DNA of 9,449 nucleotides from Nitrososphaerales archaeon TH1177 (GTDB lineage Archaea; Thermoproteota; Nitrososphaeria; Nitrososphaerales; Nitrososphaeraceae). The translations under genes and the position numbers were made by a program. This document shows positions 1 through 6,192 of this stretch, one piece after another; position 1 is the first letter of the stretch; each line of letters begins with the position of its first letter. The stretch spans positions 1-9,449 of the forward strand of contig JAATVJ010000275.1 in NCBI GenBank assembly GCA_014523515.1, written 5' to 3'. The notes below the pieces were generated by a model, which had not been told where the DNA came from, made no database searches, and saw only the letters and a program-made list of their open reading frames with translations.

Positions 1-6
1 AAAAAA
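1..6 (-). terminator. Possible U-tract terminator after ureC (cut by window edge)
   Basis: On the minus strand a run of six T residues lies about 25 nt after the ureC stop codon, at the very edge of the window. Archaeal transcription often ends at U-rich stretches without a hairpin. The run is short and cut off, and urease accessory genes could follow in the same transcript, so this is a weak call. Confidence 0.2.
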
Positions 7-30
7 TTTATTTTGGTTGATTGTTTATCT

Positions 31-1758
31 CTAGGCCATAAAGTATCTTTGGGCTAATGATAATTCCTTCGCTGGATCAACCGTTGCAATCTTTCCATCC
101 AATTTAACTTCATATGTCTCTGGATCAATGGTAATTTCAGGCGTTTTGTTATTCCAGACCATATCATTCTTTCCAATATTTCTACAATTATGAACAGGAA
201 AGAGAGTTTTTTCTAATCCAAGTTTTTCTCCGACACCAAGATTGACTGCTGCTTTTGAGGTAAGAGTCAGAGATGTCCGCTTTACTGCTTTACCTAATGC
301 TCCAAACATTGGTCTATAATAAACAGGTTCTGGAGTTGGTATAGAAGCATTTGGATCTCCCATTATAGACCAAGCGATAAATCCTCCTTTAATTATCATT
401 TTCGGTTTGGCAGCAAAGAACGCTGTTGGATACATTACCAAATCAGCATACTTACCAACCTCAAGAGAACCAAGAGCATCGGATGCCCCATGTGTAATTG
501 CACAATTTATAGTAGTTTTTGCAATGTACCTTTTTGCTCTGATATTATCATTATCTCCTGTTTCTTCCGGCAATCTTCCTTTCATCTTTTTCATTTTATC
601 TGCAGTCTGCCATGCTCGGATAACCACTTCTCCAATTCTACCCATAGCCTGACTATCAGAAGAATACATGCTCAATACACCTTCATCATGCAAAACATCT
701 TCGGCAGCAATAGTTTCTGCTCTAATCCTGGATTCTGCGAACGCAACATCTTCTGCAACAGCAGGATTTAAGTGGTGACAGAACATTAACATGTCTAAAT
801 GCTCATCAACAGTGTTAACAGTATATGGTCTAGTTGGGTTGGTCGATGAAGGAAGAGCAAATTGTTCTCCTGCTATTTTCATAATATCAGGTGCATGTCC
901 TCCGCCTGCTCCTTCTGTATGGTAGGTATGTAATGTTCTTCCATCTATTGCATTTATTGTATCCTCTACATATCCACACTCATTGATTGAATCAGTATGA
1001 ATTGCTAACTGTGTATCTGTGGCATCTACAGCACGAAGTGATGCATCTAGAACAGCATTAGTAGTACCCCAATCCTCGTGATCTTTTAATCCGCAGGCTC
1101 CAGCTTCGATCTGTTCTAATTGCGTAGCAAGTGATGGATGTGAATCATTACCTTTACCAAGAAATCCCCAATTTACTGGAATATCTTCTACAGCTTCCAT
1201 CATTCTACTAATATTAAATACACCAGGAGTGCAAGTCGTTGCAGCTGTTCCATCTGCAGGACCAGTACCGCCACCTATCATGGTAGTAATACCATTGCTA
1301 ATTGCATCCACATATTGCTGCGGAGATATCATATGGACATGGGTATCCCAATGTCCTGGTGTACATATTGTATGTTCTCCGGCTGTAGCCTCTGTACAGG
1401 CAGAAACTATCATGTTTGAATTCACATTGTCCATTGTTAATGGATTTCCTGCTTTGCCAATTCCTGCAATTTTACCATCCTTTATACCGATATCTCCTTT
1501 AACTATTCCTACAATCGGATCAAGAACAACAGCATTTGTAATTACATAATCAAGTGCACCATTAGCATTTGTAACTCCTGATGCCTGGGCAAGGCCATCT
1601 CTAATTGTTTTTCCTCCTCCAAAGACACATTCATCACCTGGAGAAAGCAGATCTTTTTCAACTTCAATAATGATGTCTGTATCGCCTAGTCTGATTTTAT
1701 CACCCTTTGAAGGACCAAATAGATCTGTATATTGTTTTCTTGTTAATTTTAAAACCAT
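31..1758 (-). CDS. ureC: Urease subunit alpha (catalytic, UreC)
   Basis: Catalytic subunit of the cytoplasmic nickel enzyme urease, which hydrolyses urea to ammonia and carbamate (then CO2). The 575-residue product is of normal UreC length. Numbered from this start, all nickel-site residues are visible: H140 and H142 in DTHVH, the lysine to be carbamylated K225 in GLKDHEDW, H254 (IHTD), H280 (YHTEG) and D368 (SSDSQAMGR). H227 and the flap pair C327-H328 (FCHH) are also present. The residue after K225 is Asp, where bacterial ureases usually have Ile. The start is the ATG at 1758: it opens with the family N-terminus MVLKLTRKQYTDLFGP and has a GGAGGG ribosome-binding site (1766-1771) 7 nt upstream. 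The frame stays open 25 codons further into ureB, but that stretch is not UreC-like. One base separates it from the ureB stop, so the two are translated in tandem. Confidence 0.97.
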   Translation of the reverse strand: MVLKLTRKQYTDLFGPSKGDKIRLGDTDIIIEVEKDLLSPGDECVFGGGKTIRDGLAQASGVTNANGALDYVITNAVVLDPIVGIVKGDIGIKDGKIAGIGKAGNPLTMDNVNSNMIVSACTEATAGEHTICTPGHWDTHVHMISPQQYVDAISNGITTMIGGGTGPADGTAATTCTPGVFNISRMMEAVEDIPVNWGFLGKGNDSHPSLATQLEQIEAGACGLKDHEDWGTTNAVLDASLRAVDATDTQLAIHTDSINECGYVEDTINAIDGRTLHTYHTEGAGGGHAPDIMKIAGEQFALPSSTNPTRPYTVNTVDEHLDMLMFCHHLNPAVAEDVAFAESRIRAETIAAEDVLHDEGVLSMYSSDSQAMGRIGEVVIRAWQTADKMKKMKGRLPEETGDNDNIRAKRYIAKTTINCAITHGASDALGSLEVGKYADLVMYPTAFFAAKPKMIIKGGFIAWSIMGDPNASIPTPEPVYYRPMFGALGKAVKRTSLTLTSKAAVNLGVGEKLGLEKTLFPVHNCRNIGKNDMVWNNKTPEITIDPETYEVKLDGKIATVDPAKELSLAQRYFMA

Positions 1759-1759
1759 A

Positions 1760-2146
1760 TCATTTCCCTCCTCGTGAACTACATCCTTTGAAGCCCTGTA
1801 TCTTTGCTTTTTCAAGCGCGGCTTGTTTTCCAATGGTCGATTTTAGTCCTCCCATAGTAAGACCATTAAATCCATAAACAATTCTTTTTCCTCCCAGTTC
1901 ACAAAGTTCTACTTCACGAGAATCACCAGGTTCAAAGCGTATAGATGTTCCTGCTGGAATATTTAATCTATATCCATATGCTTTTTCTCTTGGAAAATCT
2001 AAAGCCTTGTTTACTTCAAAAAAGTGAGTATGCGAACCCACTTGACATGGTCTATCACCAGTATTATTAACAGTTATACTTACTGTTTTTTTGTTTTGAT
2101 TACAAATAACAGGATCTGAAGATAAAATATATTCTCCAGGTATCAT
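1760..2146 (-). CDS. ureB: Urease subunit beta (UreB)
   Basis: Small structural subunit of urease, 128 residues, slightly longer than the usual 100-110. It carries the family core: an N-terminal MIPGEYIL, the segment VNNTGDRPCQVGSHTHFFEVNK around residues 27-48, then FDPREKAYG-like (DFPREKAYGYRLNIPAGT) and RFEPGDSREVELCELGGKR, ending in YGFNGLTMG. It packs around the alpha subunit in the (alpha-beta-gamma)3 assembly and has no catalytic metal ligands. The last 25 residues or so are Lys/Gly-rich and less conserved. The ATG at 2146 is preceded by GGAGGA (2158-2163) 11 nt upstream. Beta and gamma are separate genes here, unlike the fused subunit of Helicobacter. The start overlaps the stop of an 18-codon frame (see the entry at 2143-2199), and ureC begins 1 nt after its stop. 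Confidence 0.96.
   Translation of the reverse strand: MIPGEYILSSDPVICNQNKKTVSITVNNTGDRPCQVGSHTHFFEVNKALDFPREKAYGYRLNIPAGTSIRFEPGDSREVELCELGGKRIVYGFNGLTMGGLKSTIGKQAALEKAKIQGFKGCSSRGGK
1766..1771 (-). promoter_or_regulatory. ureC ribosome-binding site
   Basis: GGAGGG on the minus strand lies 7 nt before the ATG at 1758 and inside the 3' end of ureB. It decides the ureC start against the longer open frame that begins at 1833. Confidence 0.85.
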
Positions 2147-2199
2147 TTTAATAAAATTCCTCCATATATTTTCAATTTTTTCTCAAATATTTTATTCAT
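2143..2199 (-). CDS. Possible 18-residue leader peptide between ureA and ureB
   Basis: A short frame, MNKIFEKKLKIYGGILLK, begins at an ATG preceded by the strong ribosome-binding sequence AGGAGA (2210-2215) 10 nt upstream. Its TGA stop (2143-2145) overlaps the ureB ATG (2144-2146) in an ATGA arrangement, the classic geometry of translational coupling. Its two Gly codons, GGA GGA, are themselves the ureB ribosome-binding site. It may be a real leader that delivers ribosomes to ureB, or the remains of a ureA/ureB spacer. The peptide is basic and resembles nothing I recognise. No direct evidence shows that it is translated. Confidence 0.35.
   Translation of the reverse strand: MNKIFEKKLKIYGGILLK
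2158..2163 (-). promoter_or_regulatory. ureB ribosome-binding site
   Basis: GGAGGA on the minus strand, 11 nt before the ureB ATG at 2146. It sits within the 18-codon leader frame. Confidence 0.7.
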
Positions 2200-2209
2200 T
2201 TTTTTTTAT

Positions 2210-2215
2210 TCTCCT
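2210..2215 (-). promoter_or_regulatory. Ribosome-binding site just after the ureA stop
   Basis: AGGAGA follows the ureA TAG directly and lies 10 nt before the ATG at 2199. It is more than 60 nt from the ureB start, too far to serve ureB directly. This is the main evidence that the short leader frame is translated. Confidence 0.5.
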
Positions 2216-2515
2216 CTATTGAATTGGATCATGAACTGTAACTAATTTTGTTCCGTCTGGAAAAGTTGCTTCTACTTGAACTGTATGTATTAATTCTGAT
2301 ACTCCATCCATAACATCATTTCTAGTTAAAATTTCCCTAGCTGATTTCATCAAATCTGCAACACTTTTCCCATCTCTAGCACCTTCAACCACAAAATTGG
2401 CGATATAGGCTACAGATTCTGGATGATTAAGTTTAACTCCTCTTTTTTTTCTTCCTTCAGCAATTTGTGCTGCTGTCCAAATCATCATTTTATCAATTTC
2501 ACGTGGAACTAACAT
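2216..2515 (-). CDS. ureA: Urease subunit gamma (UreA)
   Basis: Smallest structural subunit of urease, 99 residues against the usual 100. It matches the family from end to end: MLVPREIDKMMIWTAAQIAE at the start, KRGVKLNHPESVAYI, then VVEGARDGKSVADLM and the C-terminal VQVEATFPDGTKLVTVHDPI. It has no catalytic residues and contributes to the trimeric UreABC assembly. The start is taken as the ATG at 2515, giving the family's normal N-terminus. A TTG directly before it (2518) is possible and would sit 9 nt from the AGGTGA ribosome-binding site, against 12 nt for the ATG. It is the first urease gene, with the operon's promoter directly upstream. Confidence 0.95.
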   Translation of the reverse strand: MLVPREIDKMMIWTAAQIAEGRKKRGVKLNHPESVAYIANFVVEGARDGKSVADLMKSAREILTRNDVMDGVSELIHTVQVEATFPDGTKLVTVHDPIQ

Positions 2516-2578
2516 CAAATTTCCAATTCACCTAAAATAGTAATGGATTTGAATTATTTTAAATTTCAAATGATTAAT

Positions 2579-2587
2579 CTATATAAA
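2579..2587 (-). promoter_or_regulatory. TATA box of the urease operon
   Basis: TTTATATAG on the minus strand is a good archaeal TATA box. Transcription would start about 25 nt downstream, near 2556-2558, leaving a leader of about 40 nt that contains the AGGTGA ribosome-binding site of ureA (about 2528-2533). The start itself is inferred from TATA spacing. Confidence 0.55.
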
Positions 2588-2617
2588 TGGATAATATTGG
2601 ATAATACTGAATAATTA
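2588..2617 (+). repeat. Three tandem 10-bp repeats upstream of the ureA TATA box
   Basis: TGGATAATAT, TGGATAATAC and TGAATAATTA follow one another with no gap, in a 10-bp period close to one helical turn. They abut the TATA box on its upstream side, over the B-recognition element, where an archaeal activator or repressor would act. The middle copy contains TAATAC, which is also the half-site of the putative NikR operator at 5060-5087. The repeats are plainly visible; the operator role is inference. Confidence 0.55.
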
Positions 2618-2633
2618 GTCGACGTCGGCTAGA

Positions 2634-3224
2634 TTAATCTGCAAAAGAAATTTGTATAGGCAAGATTGATTTCATCCAGTATGACATTTTATCAAAATTT
2701 CCATTTTTTTTCATTGGTAAAATATATTCATATTTATTATTGGTAGTAAAAATTGTCAAATAATATTTTGAAATGAATGATCCAAACATATTATGTACTA
2801 ATGAATTGAATCCTTTTTTTATAATGGTTCTTAATATATCATTATAGGTAATAGTACATTCTAGATTTGGATCTCGCAGAATTTTTTCTATTTGTAATTT
2901 TGCTGAATCTTTAATTTTTGACTGTTGCTTTTTTTCAGACAATATCATATATGGAAATGGTCCAAGTCCAGCTACAAAACCCGTATCAAAAATTCTGTTA
3001 ATTATTTTTTTTCTTGTTATAATAATACGTTTATTTGTAAAATCGATTATAGAATTATACCCTATTCCACCTTGCTTTTCAGAATTCAATCGTATTAAAA
3101 GTTCTTCATAATTATTGTTGTTGCACCAATCTATAAAATTTAAGATGTTGTCGATACCACTTTTGTTATTTTTTTTATTGTAATTTGCGGTATTTAAAAA
3201 TTCTTTGAAATCTTCAAATTCCAT
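2634..3224 (-). CDS. Protein of unknown function between the urea channel and ureA
   Basis: I do not recognise this 196-residue protein. It has no signal peptide and no clear membrane segment. The first 50 residues are acidic to neutral and Asn-rich (CNNNNYEELL). Residues 57-75 look like two beta strands (YNSIIDFTNKRIIITRKK). A Gly/Pro-rich turn (GFVAGLGPFPY, 82-92) follows, then a Lys/Gln-rich helix and another strand-rich part (CTITYNDILRTIIKKG, 123-138; YYLTIFTTNNKYEYILP, 154-170). The pattern 'II-strand, helix, I-Y-x-D/E-I, strand, strand' faintly recalls small PH-like domains of prokaryotic hypothetical proteins, but this is a weak impression. It lies 36 nt after the urea channel gene, on the same strand, and ends about 120 nt before ureA, so it may be co-transcribed with the channel. 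No strong ribosome-binding site precedes it. Confidence 0.7.
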   Translation of the reverse strand: MEFEDFKEFLNTANYNKKNNKSGIDNILNFIDWCNNNNYEELLIRLNSEKQGGIGYNSIIDFTNKRIIITRKKIINRIFDTGFVAGLGPFPYMILSEKKQQSKIKDSAKLQIEKILRDPNLECTITYNDILRTIIKKGFNSLVHNMFGSFISKYYLTIFTTNNKYEYILPMKKNGNFDKMSYWMKSILPIQISFAD

Positions 3225-3260
3225 TTTTTAAAAAAATTAAGGAAGTGTTAGAATAAGAAT

Positions 3261-4376
3261 TTATGGCCTTGACCAACCTATACCAGCAGGAATATTTGTA
3301 AATCCAGAAATTCCAAGTAAGAACATCCATGCAGTAAATACAAATGGTCCTGTTAATGCAGGTAAGCCCCACATTCCAAAAAATCGTTGTAGTGCAGGCA
3401 TTACAAAGCCACAAGAGACAGTAGCAAAGACTGCAATCATAAAAGCTTGAGGAGTTAATGGAATGAAACTTGTTAATGCAATCATTACTAAAACTTGATT
3501 AAATCCATGTAATCCTGCTCGAGTTTCAGCAGTAGGAAGTTTCGTTAAGATTGCCATTGCTGCACCTATTGCAGATCCAACAAGTGCCATTACACCACCT
3601 AAATATAGAGGGGAGAATTCATTCCATTGAGCAGTAAATGCGTTGGTCCACCATGGTCTATCTTGACCTGTTAAAAAAGGTGCAAGCTCAAATGCTAAAG
3701 TGAGTCCAACTACCCAAAAAACTCCTGTTTTCCAGTTTTCAACAAAGGTTACTTGTGACACTCCTTTCAATGTTGCTTTCATAAATTCTCCTGCTGTCCA
3801 TTTAAAGTTAGATTCCGTATTCTGAGCAGGATTTCCACCACCTTTGATAAGTTCCTCAGGCTTTGCTGGAATCGGTTCTGGCCATATATCATGCCCGAAT
3901 CTTTTTGTAGCATACATTAATGCCCATGTAGTAAAGATAAATGAGGAAGTAAAGCCAGGTATTGCCCATGATTCTTGTAGTCCATTAAGGATAAACATAT
4001 CACCCATAAGGTGTGCCATTGCCATCCAGACTACTGCAGTGACTGCAGCACCAAATACTGATATGAAAAAGGTTGCTTTGTTAGACTTGACAAAAGGACC
4101 AGACCAGAAAGCCATACCAGTAAGTATAGAGTTATAACCAAACAATCCAAATGCAACTAATCCATATGGAGCTCCAAGAAGAATTGCCATTCCTGCTCCT
4201 ACTAATCCCGATATTACCATCATTATACCAGCGTTTCTTGAAGCAAGAAAAACTCCTGCTAGTATCAAGATTCCAGTAATTGGGGAACTAAACAATGGAA
4301 CTTCAGAAATTCCATTGAATAAGATATAGAAAAAGTCCAACAATGGATTGTTAGACACAAAATCTGCTACTACCAT
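3261..4376 (-). CDS. UT-type (SLC14-like) urea channel
   Basis: Integral membrane protein of 371 residues that would let urea into the cell down its gradient to feed the adjacent urease. The UT family is built from two homologous halves, and both are visible. GISEVPLFSSPITGILILAG (22-41) pairs with GVSQVTFVENWKTGVFWVVG (205-224). GLFGYNSILTGMAF (77-90) pairs with GLHGFNQVLVMIAL (288-301). GFTSSFIFTTW (141-151) pairs with LTGPFVFTAW (341-350). About ten hydrophobic segments are present. E25 and Q208 occupy equivalent positions in the two halves and are candidates for lining the urea slot, as are T143 and T342. A hydrophilic loop (about 160-200) joins the halves. The ATG at 4376 has no ribosome-binding site nearby, and a TATA box lies about 50 nt upstream. 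It is divergent from nikR. Confidence 0.85.
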   Translation of the reverse strand: MVVADFVSNNPLLDFFYILFNGISEVPLFSSPITGILILAGVFLASRNAGIMMVISGLVGAGMAILLGAPYGLVAFGLFGYNSILTGMAFWSGPFVKSNKATFFISVFGAAVTAVVWMAMAHLMGDMFILNGLQESWAIPGFTSSFIFTTWALMYATKRFGHDIWPEPIPAKPEELIKGGGNPAQNTESNFKWTAGEFMKATLKGVSQVTFVENWKTGVFWVVGLTLAFELAPFLTGQDRPWWTNAFTAQWNEFSPLYLGGVMALVGSAIGAAMAILTKLPTAETRAGLHGFNQVLVMIALTSFIPLTPQAFMIAVFATVSCGFVMPALQRFFGMWGLPALTGPFVFTAWMFLLGISGFTNIPAGIGWSRP

Positions 4377-4410
4377 GATAGTTGAAATTCATCATGTATT
4401 CTTTATTGAT

Positions 4411-4428
4411 TTGTACAACAAATTTGTT
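4411..4428. promoter_or_regulatory. Overlapping palindromes in the urea channel promoter
   Basis: TTGTACAA (4411-4418) and a perfect 12-bp palindrome AACAAATTTGTT (4417-4428) overlap. They lie directly downstream of the channel gene's TATA box, between it and the expected transcription start, where a bound protein would block transcription. The palindromes are visible; the operator role is inferred. Confidence 0.4.
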
Positions 4429-4434
4429 TATAAA
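4427..4434 (-). promoter_or_regulatory. TATA box of the urea channel gene
   Basis: TTTATAAA followed by C, read on the minus strand, lies about 54 nt before the ATG at 4376. It implies a leader of roughly 25-30 nt. The sequence is palindromic, so it could also bind TBP in the other direction, but it is too far from nikR (4564) for a leaderless transcript. Confidence 0.45.
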
Positions 4435-4487
4435 GATAAGGAAAACGTTCAACATTTTTTCAATTTTCAGTGGAAAAGAGAAATTCC

Positions 4488-4507
4488 AGTTAAAAATAGT
4501 TAAAAAA
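4488..4507 (+). repeat. Tandem 10-bp repeat between the divergent promoters
   Basis: AGTTAAAAAT is followed directly by AGTTAAAAAA, nine of ten bases identical, in the spacer between the urea channel gene and nikR. It may be a regulatory element or a chance product of AT-rich sequence. Confidence 0.3.
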
Positions 4508-4563
4508 TATAATTACATGATATCAAAAAAATTAAAGAATTATTAAAATAATATATTAACTGT

Positions 4564-5010
4564 TTGATAAAAAATATTAAAGAAAATTCCAAATCATCAT
4601 TAAGAAGAATTAGTATGTCATTGCCTAGTACTTTACTAGATCAATTTGAAAAATCAATGAAAGATGCAGGATTTGATGATAGATCTAAAGCGATTCAAGC
4701 ATCACTTTATGAATTTATCTACAATAACGAATGGAAAGAAGATGAGAATGATAATAGTTATGGAGCTGGTGCACTAGTCATTTTATACGATAACCATCTT
4801 TTTGGAAATGATATTGGCTCAATACAGAACCAACATGAATATACTGATATAATAGTATCTACTACGCATTTACATCTTGATCATCATAATTGTCTAGAAA
4901 CCATAATGTTAAGAGGAAAAATTAAAAGAATCAAGAATTTTAGGAAATTTATTTCTGAAAGTAGAGGCATTAAAAGTCTCAAAATGCATTATGTTGGTAT
5001 GCTGAATTAA
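4564..5010 (+). CDS. nikR: NikR-type nickel-responsive transcriptional regulator
   Basis: Nickel-sensing repressor of 148 residues. The N-terminal ribbon-helix-helix DNA-binding domain spans about residues 12-53 (beta strand RRISMSLP, then LLDQFEKSMKDAGFDDRSKAIQ). The C-terminal ACT-like nickel-binding domain spans about 66-148. The ligands match the spacing of E. coli NikR (H76, H87, H89, C95): H91, H102, H104 and C110, in HLHLDHHNCLE; H107 also matches H92. The start is a TTG at 4564. The next ATG (4615) would delete the DNA-contacting beta strand and is rejected. It is divergent from the urea channel and stands 107 nt before a metal ABC importer whose promoter carries a NikR-like operator. 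This genomic setting fits nickel homeostasis for urease. An extension of about 15 residues precedes the usual domain start. Confidence 0.92.
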   Translation: MIKNIKENSKSSLRRISMSLPSTLLDQFEKSMKDAGFDDRSKAIQASLYEFIYNNEWKEDENDNSYGAGALVILYDNHLFGNDIGSIQNQHEYTDIIVSTTHLHLDHHNCLETIMLRGKIKRIKNFRKFISESRGIKSLKMHYVGMLN

Positions 5011-5059
5011 AAATTTGATACTTCGAAATATGATTTGTAATTAATATATCTATAAAAAA

Positions 5060-5087
5060 GTATTACTAATCTTAAAAAATTTAATAC
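5060..5087. promoter_or_regulatory. Putative NikR operator
   Basis: GTATTA-N16-TAATAC is a perfect inverted repeat; each half extends one base outward to give AGTATTA and TAATACT (5059-5088). The published E. coli NikR operator is GTATGA-N16-TCATAC, so the spacing and four or five bases of each half-site are shared. It ends 3 bp before the TATA-like element of the downstream gene and covers the B-recognition region, a good place for repression. nikR ends only 49 bp upstream. Confidence 0.7.
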
Positions 5088-5090
5088 TAG

Positions 5091-5098
5091 AATAAATA
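5091..5098 (+). promoter_or_regulatory. TATA-like box of the metal importer operon
   Basis: AATAAATA is centred about 24 nt before the TTG at 5118, the spacing of a leaderless archaeal transcript. It lies directly after the NikR-like operator. The match to a TATA box is moderate. Confidence 0.45.
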
Positions 5099-5117
5099 GT
5101 CTGTGGTATAGACGTGT

Positions 5118-6116
5118 TTGACAACTTTAAGAAATTATCTTTTTTCTGTAATGGGCATTGTTGTTTTTTTTATATCATTAACAACATCCTATGCTCAAGA
5201 GAACAATACACCAGAAACAGATATGCTAGATGTAGTAACATCAGTTGCCCCAATAACTAATATAGTTCAAAATATTGGAGGAGAAAAAATTAATTTGATA
5301 GGATTAGTTCCAGAAGGTGTAAATTCTCATACATTTGAGCTTGTCCCTTCAGATGCAATTAAAATCAATAAGGCGGATCTCATCATTATTGATGGTCTCA
5401 ATTTAGAAGCAGACGTGGAAAAAACTGCAAACAATGCAATAGATAAAAATCCAAAAATCCAATTACTCAAGCTTGGTGACAATACTATACCTGAAGATCA
5501 ATGGATATTTGACTTTAGTTTTCCAAAAGAAAAAGGTGATCCAAATCCTCATCTTTGGCTAAATGTAGAATATGCAATGAAATTTGCTAATTTAACACGA
5601 GACAAGTTAATAGAAATGGATCCTTCTAATTCTGAATATTATACTGAAAATTCAAAAAAATATAACAATTTACTCAAGCAATTAGATGACGGAATAAAAA
5701 AATCCGTTATGACTATTCCTGCAGAAAACAGAAAATTGCTTACATATCATGATTCATGGGCATACTTTGTTCCTCGTTATGGTATGAAAGTAATAGGAGC
5801 AATCCAACCATCGGATTTTGGCGAACCTAGTGCTAAAGACATTGCAAATTTAATAGACCAAGTACGTGCAGAGAAAGTACCTGCAATATTTGCTTCGGAG
5901 GTTTTTCCTACCGATATAGTAGATCAAATTGCTAAAGAAGGAAATATCACCATTGTGGAAACATTAAGCGACGACGATTTACCTGGTAATCCTGGCGATA
6001 ACAAATATTCGTATGTAGGTATGATGTTAGAAAATATGAAAAATATGATAATACCTTTAGGTGGCAATATTGATGCATTAAAAACTATTAATCCTAGAAA
6101 TGTATCTACTGCTTAA
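5118..6116 (+). CDS. Metal-binding protein of a ZnuA/TroA-type ABC importer
   Basis: Extracytoplasmic substrate-binding protein of the cluster-9 (ZnuA/TroA/PsaA) family, 332 residues. The signal sequence (about 1-27, hydrophobic VMGIVVFFISL, ending near SYAQ) carries it across the membrane. Ligand positions typical of the family are visible: H71 (NSHTFEL), H145 (NPHLWLN), H211 (YHDSWAYF) and an acidic group at D285-D287. His rather than Glu at the third position is the zinc-type pattern. The His-rich loop seen in many zinc-binding members is absent. The start is the TTG at 5118, placed correctly for a leaderless transcript; the ATG at 5151 would cut into the signal sequence. Family membership suggests zinc or manganese, but the operator and nikR upstream suggest nickel. 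ATPase and permease genes follow on the same strand. Confidence 0.88.
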   Translation: MTTLRNYLFSVMGIVVFFISLTTSYAQENNTPETDMLDVVTSVAPITNIVQNIGGEKINLIGLVPEGVNSHTFELVPSDAIKINKADLIIIDGLNLEADVEKTANNAIDKNPKIQLLKLGDNTIPEDQWIFDFSFPKEKGDPNPHLWLNVEYAMKFANLTRDKLIEMDPSNSEYYTENSKKYNNLLKQLDDGIKKSVMTIPAENRKLLTYHDSWAYFVPRYGMKVIGAIQPSDFGEPSAKDIANLIDQVRAEKVPAIFASEVFPTDIVDQIAKEGNITIVETLSDDDLPGNPGDNKYSYVGMMLENMKNMIIPLGGNIDALKTINPRNVSTA

Positions 6117-6126
6117 ACTATCTTTT

Positions 6127-6140
6127 GTATATATATATGA
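6127..6140 (+). promoter_or_regulatory. Possible internal TATA box before the ATPase gene
   Basis: GTATATATATATGA lies about 55-60 nt before the ATPase start, in the 76-nt gap after the binding-protein gene. It could drive the ATPase and permease separately, but such alternating runs are common in this AT-rich DNA. Confidence 0.25.
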
Positions 6141-6192
6141 TAATTCAAATGAAGATTATTATCCTTATTTCAATAACGAAAGAACAAATTAA

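Noticed and set aside
407..1549. Plus-strand open frames opposite ureC
   Set aside because: They are antisense shadows of a highly conserved gene, with Cys/Phe/Ile-rich, low-quality translations and no family resemblance.
1759..1833. 25-codon N-terminal extension of the ureC frame
   Set aside because: It overlaps the end of ureB, does not resemble UreC, and the ATG at 1758 has both the family N-terminus and a GGAGGG site.
3214..4137. Other frames over the urea channel gene (66 residues on the minus strand, 97 on the plus strand)
   Set aside because: They overlap a clear UT-family gene in another frame and have no recognisable content.
4539..4558. AT palindromes ATTATT-AA-AATAAT and TAATATATTA before nikR, as a possible autoregulatory site
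   Set aside because: They lack the half-site and the N16 spacing of the site at 5060-5087, and are common in AT-rich DNA.
6139..6163. Inverted repeat GATAAT-N13-ATTATC between the binding-protein and ATPase genes
   Set aside because: Only six bases per arm, AT-rich, and the spacing matches no operator known to me.
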